This document shows positions 32,850-44,000 of a stretch of 64,000 nt of DNA, piece after piece (within the stretch, counting starts at the first letter, position 1; each line of letters opens with the position of its first letter). Source of the stretch: Pilasporangium apinafurcum (Eukaryota; Oomycota; Peronosporomycetes; Pythiales; Pythiaceae); assembly GCA_001600495.1 (NCBI GenBank), contig BCKE01000021.1, positions 124,360-188,359 on the forward strand, read 5' to 3'. The notes under the pieces are model-generated. The model was not told where the DNA came from. It did no database searches and worked only from the letters and a program-made list of their open reading frames with translations. A program made the translations under genes and the position numbers.

Positions 32850-33651
32850 AAAGATGGAGAAGGAGAGGACTGCTCTATTGTCATCATTACGATTAGTGCA
32901 GCATTAGCGTTTACATTGCGAGAACAAAGAAGTACAGGAGAAAAAGAGAGATTGTATTATACGATGCATCCATCGCCACAAGTTAGGCTAATGATAAAGA
33001 GGAAGTTGAGTGTTGTATATTGGATGAATTTGTTCTTGCATATTGCCATTGTTTAGCCTCATCTCAAGAATCATATGAGATACAAAAGTACCTCAGGGAG
33101 GGCTTCTATTTTTATTTGGCTTCGAGTCAACTGTAAAAGCTAAGACTGAACAACCGCGAAGCAGGTGTCTTCGACATCTGGACGCTGAGAACAAGTCTTT
33201 GCTGTATAGTGTTCCTCGCAGTCGTATGCATGATCTTTGCCTTTCTTTCACACCGATACTACTGCACCACGCTTTCTGGACAGTCGCTTTGATTTTCCAC
33301 GTACTCGATTTTCTCGAGCATGTACTTTCATCGCCTTACATCCGTTCTTGGAAAGAAGAATGACGCTGAAAAGAGCTCATTGCGGAGAATTGGAAGCAAA
33401 TTTCTGCTTCTATTGATGTGGATCTATTTACTTAAAAAAACACGTCAAAGTGAATCGTAGAGGCAGGAGAAATGGGGGATAGAGGTTCAGGCATTATGTA
33501 TTAAAAAGAGTCGCTTTGGCGAATTTGTACCTTGAGATGAGTATGGATAACTGCACAACTATGAAGAAGACTGTTTACAGCCGAGTATTTATTCATAGAC
33601 GACCAACATTGCAAAGCTAGCAAAAACGTACAAGAGTATCCATGTCTAGGA
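32850..33651. other. Intergenic stretch between convergent genes
   Basis: This region lies between the 3' ends of receptor-cyclase copy C and a GH17 gene. No gene or repeat is evident; probably untranslated ends and spacer. Confidence 0.4.
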
Positions 33652-34965
33652 TTAAGCTTCGCAATCCAAGTGGCTGCTGCTGGTGGTGGTCGCAGTCGAC
33701 GTTGTCGAAGCAGGAGTGGCTGCAGGGGCTTCGGTCGTACTGGCTGGAGCCTCCGTCGTGATGTCAGTAGTCGTCTGAGTCGTGCTGTCAGTGGCATCAG
33801 TGGTGCTACTATCAGTGGTGGTGCTGGCTGGTGTCGCTTCTGGAGTTGTCGTGGTGGGTGCAGGGGTGACAGTTGGGGTAATGTCGGCGCTACCAGTGCT
33901 GCTAGCCGTAGTGGTAGTTGTCTGGTCTGTGTCATCATCGACACCGGAAGTATCGTAGTCTGAGGTCGACACAGTCGCAGCAGGAGTCTCAGTCGTTGTC
34001 TCCGTGCTGGCAGATGAAGCCGTAGAGGTGGTCGTGGTCGTCGCATCTGTCGTAGCACTAGACGTGGTGCTAGATGTACCACTTGCCGACGATGGGATGG
34101 TCACGTGCATCGTACCATCCGTACCAGCCACACCGAAATGCGTCTCGTAGTCTGCTCCAGTATACGAGACAGTCGTGTCGTACATCATAAAGTAGTACGA
34201 TGTTGGGTTGCTTTCCCCCCACGTGGCAAAGTCATTGACGTACTGTTGCATCGTTTCCAGGGATGGTGCGTTGTCATCGTAGTTAGAACCAGCATATGGC
34301 CAACCAGTCTCAGTGACATGAACGTTACCCTCAGTGTAGATCGCCGTCATTTGTGCGTATTGGATCTCGAGCTTCTCAATAGGTGTCTGATCGCCATCCG
34401 TGAAGAACGGATAGATGTTGGTACCAATGACGTCACAGGATGCACCGAGCGTTTGACCATCTTCCACAAGCCATTCATTGATGCGTTGGCTAGAACCAAC
34501 TGGGATATCCAACCCACTCACACACGATTTCACCTGTTCAATGTATGTGATCAGCTGTGCGGCCGTGTAAGTTCCGAAATCGCCGTTGACCATATTTTCA
34601 TTGCCCACGTAGATTGCTTCAACCGCGTCTGGGTACGCTTGGGCACCTGTGCACGCAGCTTCAATTTCTGTGGCTGTGTAATCGTCACCATCGGTCATGT
34701 AAATACCCACAGCGACCTTCAACCCCGCGTTCGCCGCCATTTCAATGACGTTGATGCCACTGAAGAGCGCATAGTAAGTGCGGATACTGGAGAAGTATTG
34801 TGCGATCTGTGCCATGTCGGATGCTAAGACATCACTCGTTACTGAGTCATGATGCCAGGGACTGTAGCAAACACCCGAAGAAAGCTGTGCTTGCGCTGGA
34901 GATGGGATTACGGCAATCGCAGCAAGCATAGCGCTGCCCATCGCCATTGATCGGAAAGAAACCAT
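33652..34965 (-). CDS. Secreted GH17 glucan endo-1,3-beta-glucosidase, first tandem copy
   Basis: This 437-residue frame starts at ATG 34965 (MVSFRSMAMG); five codons upstream begin only with TTG. A signal peptide probably ends after PSPAQA near residue 26. The GH17 domain spans roughly 27-300, with the acid/base Glu in YVGNEN near residue 122 and the nucleophile in TETGWP near 218. A Thr/Ser/Ala/Pro-rich linker of about 130 residues follows, with no hydrophobic anchor, ending in SHLDCEA. It probably hydrolyses or remodels beta-1,3-glucan outside the cell. The neighbour upstream (35506-36753) is a close paralogue in the same orientation, indicating tandem duplication. The linker's low-complexity DNA yields long false frames on the other strand. 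Confidence 0.9.
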   Translation of the reverse strand: MVSFRSMAMGSAMLAAIAVIPSPAQAQLSSGVCYSPWHHDSVTSDVLASDMAQIAQYFSSIRTYYALFSGINVIEMAANAGLKVAVGIYMTDGDDYTATEIEAACTGAQAYPDAVEAIYVGNENMVNGDFGTYTAAQLITYIEQVKSCVSGLDIPVGSSQRINEWLVEDGQTLGASCDVIGTNIYPFFTDGDQTPIEKLEIQYAQMTAIYTEGNVHVTETGWPYAGSNYDDNAPSLETMQQYVNDFATWGESNPTSYYFMMYDTTVSYTGADYETHFGVAGTDGTMHVTIPSSASGTSSTTSSATTDATTTTTSTASSASTETTTETPAATVSTSDYDTSGVDDDTDQTTTTTASSTGSADITPTVTPAPTTTTPEATPASTTTDSSTTDATDSTTQTTTDITTEAPASTTEAPAATPASTTSTATTTSSSHLDCEA

Positions 34966-35505
34966 GGTGGGGAATGACAAAATGGCTGCTGGTAGATTAG
35001 ATTCTATCTGTTGGTTCGCCGTCTAAATGGATTGTGAGCTGAGATGGAAAAGGATAGGTTGGTAGTTTAGTTATAGGAAAGATAGACCATCCTATAGTGG
35101 ACAGGACAAGAGCCGGTAGTTTATCTCATGTTTGGTTTTCCAGTAGTCGGGGGATGGATAGGTAAAGATCGATAGGAAGAGAACCACACGTCAGAAGTCA
35201 GATCTGCGTTCGACACTGACAGAAACAGAGTGCCGTCCACAGCAATGGCCGCACCATCTGGAGTTCCCTGCCTATCGCCATCTGCTGATCATCCTTTATC
35301 CTTCTAACTTAACCCCCTCCCCACAAAAAAAAAAGCGGAAAATGAACGAACAGCGCAGTGGACGACATGGATAATACAAATTTCAGTTTCTCTTGTTCCC
35401 GTAATTAAAAAAGCAAAAAAAGTCCTCCACGTTCCAACAGCAAAAAATTTTTTTTCTGAAGACCAAAAACTTACAAGAACGTTTTTAAATGTCTATTCTG
35501 TACGC
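34966..35505. promoter_or_regulatory. Spacer between tandem GH17 genes
   Basis: It contains the upstream region of the first GH17 copy and the 3' flank of the second. A purine run AAAAAAAAAAGCGG near 35328 and A/T homopolymers near 35405-35460 are visible. No gene is seen. Confidence 0.4.
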
Positions 35506-36753
35506 TTAGGCATCGCAGTCGGCGTGGTTGTTGCTCGTAGCGGTAGGGGACGTAGCTGCTGGAGTGACAGCAGGGGAAGCAGTCGTCGCTTCAGGAGCAG
35601 GAGCACCGGTGGTGGCTTCTGGAGCAGGAGCAGCAGTGGTGGCTTCTGGGGCAGGCGTTGTGGCAGCAGGAGTGGCTTCTGGAGCAGGTGTCGTGGCGGC
35701 AGGGGTGACCGTGGGGGTCTCAGCATCAGCATCACCACCAACAGTATCCTGGTTTTCATTGTCACCATAATCAGGCGTTCCGACCGTCGCAGCTGGAGCA
35801 TCCGTGGCTGGCGCTTCCGTAGGAGCGTCAGTGGCCGGAGCTTCAGTGGCTGGAGCCTCAGTGGCTGGTGTAGTCGAACCCGAGGACGAAGGCATAGTGA
35901 TGAGCACGTTGCCGTCCTTATCAGCAACACCAAAGTGCTTTTCGTACTCCATACCGCTGTAGGAAACGGTAGTGTCGTACATCATGAAATAGTACGATTG
36001 CGGGTGTTCGCCAGCCCACTCAGCGTAGTCGTTAACAAACTGCTGCATCGTTTCCACGGATGGCACGTTGCCAAACGAGGTTTCACCAGCCGTTGGCCAG
36101 CCAGTCTCCGTCACATGGACATTGCCGCCCGTGTATTTCTCAGTCATCTGAGCGTATTGAATCTTGAGCTTCTCAATCGGAGTCTGGTCACCCTGCGTGA
36201 AGAATGGGTAGATGTTGACACCGATGACATCACAGGCACCGGCGAGCGTCGAAGCATCGCTAGCACTGATCCATTCATTAATACGCTGCACCGTACCGAC
36301 AGGGATGTTCTTCCCGGCTGTGCACGACTTAATCTGGTTGATGTAGTCAACAAGTTCCGAGGCCGTGTAGGTACCGAAGTCGGCGTTCTTAAAGTTTTCG
36401 TTACCCACGTAGATCGCTTCAACCGCGTCTGGGTGGGCATTGGCGCCGTCACAGGCCGCCTGGATTTCACCAGCAATACCTGCTGGGTCGTTCATCTGAA
36501 TACCGACGGCGATCTTGATGCCAGCCTTGGCAGCCATTTCAATGGCATTGTTACCGCTGAATGACGCATGGAACGTACGGACGCTGGAGAAATACTGTTT
36601 CACCTGCTCCATATCCTTTGCAAGCACATCGCTGTTCACTTCTGTGTGATGCCACGGGCTGTAGCAGATACCGGACGCAAGTTGGGCGTCCACATTTGAC
36701 GCGACCATGGCGGCGAGCATGGCCAATACTCCCATATACTTGTGGCAAAACAT
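35506..36753 (-). CDS. Secreted GH17 glucan endo-1,3-beta-glucosidase, second tandem copy
   Basis: This 415-residue frame starts at ATG 36753 (MFCHKYMGVLAMLAAMVASN); a signal peptide likely ends after NVDA near residue 23. The GH17 domain (about 24-290) carries YVGNEN near residue 118 and TETGWP near 216, matching the two catalytic glutamates. It shares long blocks with the neighbouring copy, for example EWxx..D..TL.G.CDVIG and YYFMMYDTTVSY. The tail contains repeated ATEAPATEAP and PAPEATTAAP units, typical of O-glycosylated, wall-associated proteins, and ends in NNHADCDA, matching the DCEA end of its neighbour. The role is presumably wall or host glucan hydrolysis; substrate choice cannot be read from sequence. 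Confidence 0.9.
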   Translation of the reverse strand: MFCHKYMGVLAMLAAMVASNVDAQLASGICYSPWHHTEVNSDVLAKDMEQVKQYFSSVRTFHASFSGNNAIEMAAKAGIKIAVGIQMNDPAGIAGEIQAACDGANAHPDAVEAIYVGNENFKNADFGTYTASELVDYINQIKSCTAGKNIPVGTVQRINEWISASDASTLAGACDVIGVNIYPFFTQGDQTPIEKLKIQYAQMTEKYTGGNVHVTETGWPTAGETSFGNVPSVETMQQFVNDYAEWAGEHPQSYYFMMYDTTVSYSGMEYEKHFGVADKDGNVLITMPSSSGSTTPATEAPATEAPATDAPTEAPATDAPAATVGTPDYGDNENQDTVGGDADAETPTVTPAATTPAPEATPAATTPAPEATTAAPAPEATTGAPAPEATTASPAVTPAATSPTATSNNHADCDA

Positions 36754-38567
36754 ATTGGATACTTGGATAAAATTCTTTTACGTTACGAACAGAAAACGAT
36801 GATCAGCAAATTCGCTGTTGGTGATAGAATTGGATTGGATTGGCTGCTGGAGCGCTGATTTGATTGTGAGCTTCTGGTTTAATCAGGGATAGCGGAAGCA
36901 CAGGAAAGCGTGGCACATGGTGGTTTAGGGAGAGTCAGTGAGCCATCTGCTGATTGTTTTATTGTAACGGAGGAGTCGGTTTCATCCACATAGAAAAAGA
37001 GGCGGCCTGAAAAGAAACGCCAGCCATCGAAGTATGAAGAGAACGGACGGAATCCCAAACGCTCAACCAGATGGCGGGAAAACGGCTGTCGGCAGTAGCA
37101 CGTTTTGTTGTCGCATCGCCAGCTGGAATTGGTGAACGAAGGCGGAAAAGAACGAACAGCAGCCAGGGTGTGAACCTACAAAGTGAAAATTCCCAAGACA
37201 AGGTAGGAAAACAGCATCCATTGTCACAAGATATGATATACGTCATTTTTTCACTAGCCAGTCGAAGCTAATGGACATGATTGGAAAAAAAGATACGATC
37301 ACACACAGTTACTGTATTCGATAGAAAAATCGAGTCATTCGTTTCAAAGGACTTACTAGAAATAGAGCAAAGAAAATGATGCAGAGCTGCGTGGTTTCGA
37401 AGTAGTTTTGCACCGGATGAACAATTCAACGCTACTGTGGCGTTACGTAGTAGGAAGCCGTTGAAGCATGCAGCAGTAGACGTTGCCCAGCGGTTCCACT
37501 CTTGATTGTTATCAAGATCTACGATGATATTCTCCGTTATACCTTTTTTTGTAAATTTACATCTCAGTTTCGATATCAGAAATAGCTGGCGTATGTCCAG
37601 CTGTTTCACCCCTCAAATTGGTTTATGGAGGGTCGGAATTAGTACTTTGACAGTTTTTTTCTATTCTATAGATAAATTGAATAAAGCAGGGTATTTAATT
37701 AAAAAGGATTTTCCGATCGTGCCTCTACGTTGCGCCGCTGTTCACATCCAACCATCAATAACAGCCTGATCTGTTGGTAAATTCTACGCCAAAGGCACTA
37801 ATCATCATGGAACCTCCATGAATGGTTATGGATTTTCTGTTATGCAAAACAATACGACGAACGCTTCGTTGGTGGCTGATGGCGTACGTTCGTACGAGTA
37901 TCTCTTCATTCTATATATACGTGTTGTGAGGTGTCTATCCAAATTTTCTCACAACCTTCTGATGAATGATCGTAAACGTTGGATAGGCTGGATTTTGCCC
38001 AAGACGTGATGGCGTGAGAAGCAACTACGACCATGCAATTTTGACTCATAACGATCGAGACACTGGCTGTCTTTATACGGCAACAGCGACTACTAGCTGG
38101 ATACAAAATGCGAGTCATAGCACATCGCAACCGTAGTACATGCTCTCACATGAGCTAATAACTGGATTGTCCACGCACCCCACTATCCACCATCTACATA
38201 TCATTGACTGGTGTTCAGATTTATCTCACCTGCAGTACTCGCTTGCCCTGATTCTGTGGCACCATTCACCGAACGTTCAACCATCAAAAATCCGATTCGA
38301 TCAGCGACAAAAGCGGGCGTTGAATTCTGTACAATATCTTTCTTAATAGTGCTCTTTGACATGGATTTATAGTTTTTGCGTTCCGGGCAAAAATGCGACT
38401 ATAATAATACATTGATAATCCAAATAATAGACTATATATATTGTGTTCACCTTCGTACCACCACCAAAATTTCCGCAACCTTCGTGACACCTTCTAATAT
38501 TTATGTTTGAATATGAGGCACTTTCGCGCGCACCGACATTAGAGAAATCAAAAACTAGCAAAACGCC
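36754..38567. other. 1.8-kb stretch without a recognised gene
   Basis: It lies between the divergent starts of the second GH17 copy and the condensin gene, so it holds both promoters. Only short frames without motifs occur on either strand. No repeat, tRNA or mobile element is apparent. Confidence 0.4.
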
Positions 38568-40932
38568 ATGAGTGAAAGCCGCTTCGGGCACCTTTTGCAG
38601 CCCATTCGGTACGTATTTCAAAGCACATATTGATGGTTTCGTATGCGCGAGATTCTTTACTTTCCTTTTGTGCCGCTTGTGTCAAATATTTCTATTGCTA
38701 ACGCTCGCTATTTGGCATTTTATCTATAGGGACCTGAGCAAGAACTGGAACATCGATTTGGCGCAGGAGTTGGAGGAATATCTTGAAGAACTAGAGCATT
38801 TAAACATCTCATTTGATCCGCAAGATGACGACCCAGGCACCGCAGCTGCGTTTGCACAGAACACCAGCAGTAGTAACAACAAAGTGATGAATTTCGCAGA
38901 AGCAGCATTGTTAATCCAGGGTACGAGTGTGATTTACAGTCGCAAGGTCGAGTATTTGTACGCACTCGTGTTTCAAACGCTCGCGCACTTGTCCAAGCAA
39001 CAAGAAGAGCATCAGCATCATCATGGTGATCAATCGTATGGTGGTGGGGATCCGGAGAGCAATGGAGCTGCGAATAGTGATAATGGCGATATTGGCGGGG
39101 ATAGAGAGAACGGATTACATAGTGTGTTTGCGAATCCATTACCGATCTACAATGAACTGGAGGAAGCGCGGAATATTACGCTGAAGAGGTCGAATGCTTC
39201 AATGGATGTCGATTTTCAAAATAGTATCAACAATAGCAACAAGACCCGTCTGGCTAGAAGCAACATCCAGTGAGTGAGGCACTGCTAAATGGCTGCAATG
39301 GTTGGAATGTGAATGCTAATTCTTTATCCTATGTCTACTTGTAGAGCATCGATCGCATTGATGGGGTCGTTGGTGCCTGACGAACGCGACCATGGTGAGA
39401 CGTTCAAGTTGCTTTCCTGTAATCTTCACTCAAGTGGGGTGTTGTTGCTGGATGAAGCCAGTCGCAAGTACCTGACCAAGGAAGGACGGGATGCTATGCG
39501 CACTCAGTCTCGATTGTCGACATCCAATCGTGCGTTCCCAATGATAGCAAGTGGGATGGAAATGAGCTTTGATCAGGCGAATCCACTCACGGATGCGAAT
39601 TTTGGTGGTGGTGATGATGGCGATGACAATCACTATGAACCAGACGACTATGCGTTCAACGACGATTTTGGAGGGGATGATGATGCTGGTAATGATGAAA
39701 ATAATCTGAATCAAGACGCCCATGTGACTGAAGACGTTGCTCAAAGCGAACCCGAAGCTACACAAGCTTCACGTACGCGATCGACGAAGCCAAAAGTGAC
39801 GTTCCTTGTGCCCGAAGAACGAGATCCGTGGACACCACTGGATCCGTACGACGCAAGCTCATCGACCGCTCGACCTTTCCGCAAAGGACGATCGTATCCA
39901 AAACGTCCGCCGTACAAGAAAGAACCCGTAAAGCTGAGCAACAAGAAGCAGGACGAAGAAGTTATGGATGGCGTAGATGATCCAGACTTCAAAGAGCGAT
40001 TCTTCTTTGGTGCAAATAGACCACAATGGTCGTCATGGGTGTGGAACGAGACGAAACCCGATGTGATAGAGAAGAAATTTCACAAGAAATTCTGTAAGGC
40101 ACCCTTACTAACCAAAACCTGCGATGAGCTCTGGAAACTTGAAGCGAAATGGAACAGTCTATTGCGTCGGCGTGAAGCGAAGGAGGAGCAGAGCGCGAAT
40201 GCGATTTTGATTCAGGAAGAGATTGAAGAGGAAGAGGAACAGATGCACGCCATGAACATGAACAGCACCAATCTTGGTGGTGGAATCGGTGAATTGGAGC
40301 TGCATGAACACGAAGAAGATGATGGTGGTGATGACTACGATGATGGTGGCGCCGCTGATTTCGAGGGTGGAGATTGGGATCAGGGCGGTGACGAGCAAAG
40401 TAACTACCTCGACTCAACTGCTTTACTCACGAGTTCCATTGACCGAGATTCATCAGAGAATGGGCCACTTTCTTATGAAGAAATCTGTCGACAACACCTG
40501 GAATCGTTCATGCAGGGTACAGAAAAGTACGTTCGTGAGACGGACCTGAGTAAACAGGTGAACGATTGGCAGAGTAAGCTGAATCCGATGCTAAAGGAGC
40601 AGGACCAACGGCCACCGTTCAATATTCATACCTGTGGCCGCGAGATCATTGAGCATCTGGAGAAAGATCAGAAACTAGCAGTAAAGCAGAGGAAACACTC
40701 ACAGAAGCACAAGGAGCACCCAACTGAAGATACCGTCGTTCCATTCGGTGACATCGTGGGCGGTATGCGGCATTATCAGGTTTGTCGAATGTTTCTGGCA
40801 TCGTTGCAGCTGGCGAACAATGGCAACGTGCAATTGATGCATGCCCACACAGCAGCAGAGCAATCGCAGGTTCCATTCCAGATGCAATTACTGTCCACAT
40901 CAAATGTGTACGAATCGCTTCAGGTCTCGTAG
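38568..40932 (+). CDS. NCAPH2: Condensin-II complex subunit H2
   Basis: Three exons, 38568-38608, 38730-39269 and 39345-40932, join in phase 2 at 121- and 75-base introns, giving 722 residues (human about 605). The first exon is only 41 bases and encodes [13 protein letters not shown], matching the human start (F.HLLQPIRDLTKNW) once joined to [40 protein letters not shown] then matches human [40 protein letters not shown] aligns with the middle region. A long acidic stretch near 250-460 and a C-terminal domain ([12 protein letters not shown]...[19 protein letters not shown]) complete it. By family knowledge it is the kleisin of condensin II, bridging SMC2/SMC4 heads in mitotic chromosome compaction. 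Confidence 0.9.
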
Positions 40933-41077
40933 GCTTTAACAACATGAAACAGATTTAATAGGTTGTACATCATCACCATCATCAACACATCAATATATAT
41001 GTATACATATGTCTAGGCACATCCAACCATCGTTCTCCATGTACATTCAGACATAAATATCTGCGTATATCCATCGT

Positions 41078-44000
41078 TTAGTTCATTCGACCGATGCAGT
41101 TTGGTGCGTTGCAATCACATCGAATGGCTTCGTCTTCGATTGGAAATTTGTAATCGTACGTCACTTCGTCTCCGGCTTCGATGGTGCGCTTCGCGAAGAT
41201 CACAATCTTCTTCTCATTGTTTTCAACCGAGACGACCCTCGCAAATGCCTTTGGATCACACGAGTGGTTGATGAAACGCGCCAGGTTGCCGCACCGCGTG
41301 GCATCGATGATAGTTTTCTCGTCAAGGCGGAACATGTAGCAGCTACCAATGCCCATTTCTTCATATTTCTTCTCGCGTTCGTCGGCGATATGTTGTGCGA
41401 TCATCTGACCCTGGTACTCGACGATCATTTGGCCTTCAACCATTTTTTCCTTTGTGAAAAGTCCATAACCATGGATCTTAGACTTGAGAACTTCTAACCG
41501 CTCATCAAACGGACGACGTCGCAGTTCACGATACTGCATTGTAATGGGGAGATGTTCAATGTCTATCGCTACGCCACCACTGCCTTTCGTGCCACCAGCA
41601 CCACTACCACTGGCTGCACTGTTGCTATTTGCCCCAGCAACTGCGACTGTCTCAATTGGCTCATTGCTGGCTGATTTGTTGAGACGATAGCGAGCAGGTT
41701 TGGGCATCGGTGCGTCACCAAGATGATGATTTCCTTCAAACCCATCCGTTCGGGCACAACCGGAAGACAGCCGCGCTCGTTCTTCCGCAATCACTAACTG
41801 TTTTACCTCTTGCTGCGCGTCTTCAAACTCTTTCATCGTCGGCAGATGATGTGTGAATACATACACTTCAGATTCACCTGTCTCATCCTCATGCGCCAGC
41901 TCTACCTTGTCTTTGTGTTTCCGCGACGCTTGACGAAGTTTCTTCGTGATGATAGTGCGACTCACTCCCGTCGTAGCAACATGTGGGAGGCGCTCAATTT
42001 TCTTCATCACCTCTGGGATACCAAAACCAAAGAAATGGCCACCGGATAATCCATAGGAAAACCATGAACTTCGGTTCAAAAACGGATTCTTGTCTGTCGA
42101 AGGGAAGCAGTGATTATCTTCATAAAACGCGACGAGTCTGCTCCGCAATTCTATTAAAGCATCATCTGGAGAAGATGCGACTATCGGGTGATCCTGGTCG
42201 TCCGAAGCAATAATACGAAAAAGCACCTTTGCAAGCTTTTTCTCTGATGGTTGTTCGACTTCTTCGTCTAGAGTTACTGAATTGGACGCGGTTTTATTTA
42301 ATTTCTTCTTCTTCAGTCGCTCTTCCACCTCTGTACTGGTAATCACACATTCATACAAGCACCGTGTTTGTAAATGACGAGTACTCCAAAATATCCGCGT
42401 GCTTCGGAAACCCAATGGATAAATCGCGTCTTTGGTGTGGAAAGTCGGATTCCCCACGACAATGTGGCCGAGTGAATGAACTGTGAGTGCTCCAATGCGA
42501 ATGCAAACCTGGCGCTTGTTTCTTGCAGACTGGCCCTTCTTTTTTGGATCCGAGGTGATAAGTGGTAAATCACTACGCAACAACCGTCTCGGTTCAGCGA
42601 TTGGGTCAATCACAGGAACGCCTGGTTCGGATGCTATTGATAACTCTTCTTCCATTGTCACCATCTCCTCTGGCTTTTCGTCAGCTGTTTCTACGATCAA
42701 TGCAGGTTCATTACCACTGTTTCCATTCTCTTGGGCAACCTCCTGTGCTCCAATTTCATCGGCTTCAGCTCGATGAGTCGTCTCCGTAGCTTTCGTATCA
42801 GTCTCACTTCCTGTACTATTTGGTTCGTTCATCTTTTCGACAACGCTAACATCAACTTCATCTTTTGCTTCACCATTTTCTTGTGATTCAGACACTCGTC
42901 GTTTCTTTAGCAAAGGTTCACCAGAGTCATCCTGCTCATCGTCCACACTTGCTTTTTCATTCGTATCAGTCATACTAACGGCGTTATCTGTTGCTGTTAG
43001 TTCAGGTTGAGAATTCATATCAATTGTTGGTACAAATTTCGCCTGTTGTGCTAGTAGTTTCTGCTTGATGATCTCAATGTGTTCAGGCTGCGGACAGCAA
43101 GTCTCACCCTTGGGCAGGAAGAGAACACCATTGTCATAGGCACACGGGAAGTGATAATGCCGTTGGCAACGCGATACACTGCATCCAACCGTTGCGCCAA
43201 ATACACCACAAATATCACAGCGAATCAAACGACTGCGGTGTTTGGCTTTCTGGCATTTCTGCAGAACCCCGGTATCTGTCTCGTAGACCTCGACGGACCA
43301 TAACGCACAGTTAACATGTACCCACTGATCCATGTCCGTGTAGATCAGACGTCCACACAGGGTATCATCTCCAATCATCAAGCATAGCGCACAGAAACGA
43401 TTATCCGTAAACGCGGTCAACCCCCCAGTGTCACTTTCTTTCGTTGTTTTGCCTGGTGAGTGCTGCTCATTTGACTGTTCCGCGATCAGTACAGTCCAAC
43501 CAAAGAGTGCTGGGGCAGTTGTCATTTTCACGTGGTGAACAGCCGCGGCGGTCTTTGTCGTCTCCATCAAAGTCGAAGATGCAGAGGTAACGGTATCAGC
43601 ACGAGTAGAGGTTAACGTACTTGGTGTTTTTCCATTGACCGGAGATGTGCCAGATGATGATACCAGCGAATCAGCTCGCTCTTCACCGACATTATCGTTT
43701 TTCTCGGCATCATCTGAATCACGTGTCACTGGTTTTTTTCCTACGCGTCGATCATACTGAGTTTTGATCATAGTCACTTCATCTTCTAAGCTCATCCCAC
43801 CATTTTCCAGACGCAGGATCTTTAACAATCCTTCTCCAAGCTTTTCTCGGCCAGAAACCTCGTTTGCCTCGTTGTCCAGTAAATGCAAGACAACGTTGGG
43901 TAGCGGTCGCCACCCATAAAAGAGATACACACATGCTAGCAATGCTGCGCAACTTGAAGCCTCTGACACGATAGTACAAATCGCACTGGCATCTTTCTGC

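Noticed and set aside
34105-34827. 240-codon plus-strand frame opposite the first tandem GH17 gene
   Set aside because: It lies wholly within the GH17 coding sequence and has no recognisable domain.
35524-36564. 346-codon plus-strand frame opposite the second tandem GH17 gene
   Set aside because: Its Arg/Gly/Ser-rich translation mirrors the Ala/Pro/Thr tail and catalytic domain on the other strand; it has no domain of its own.
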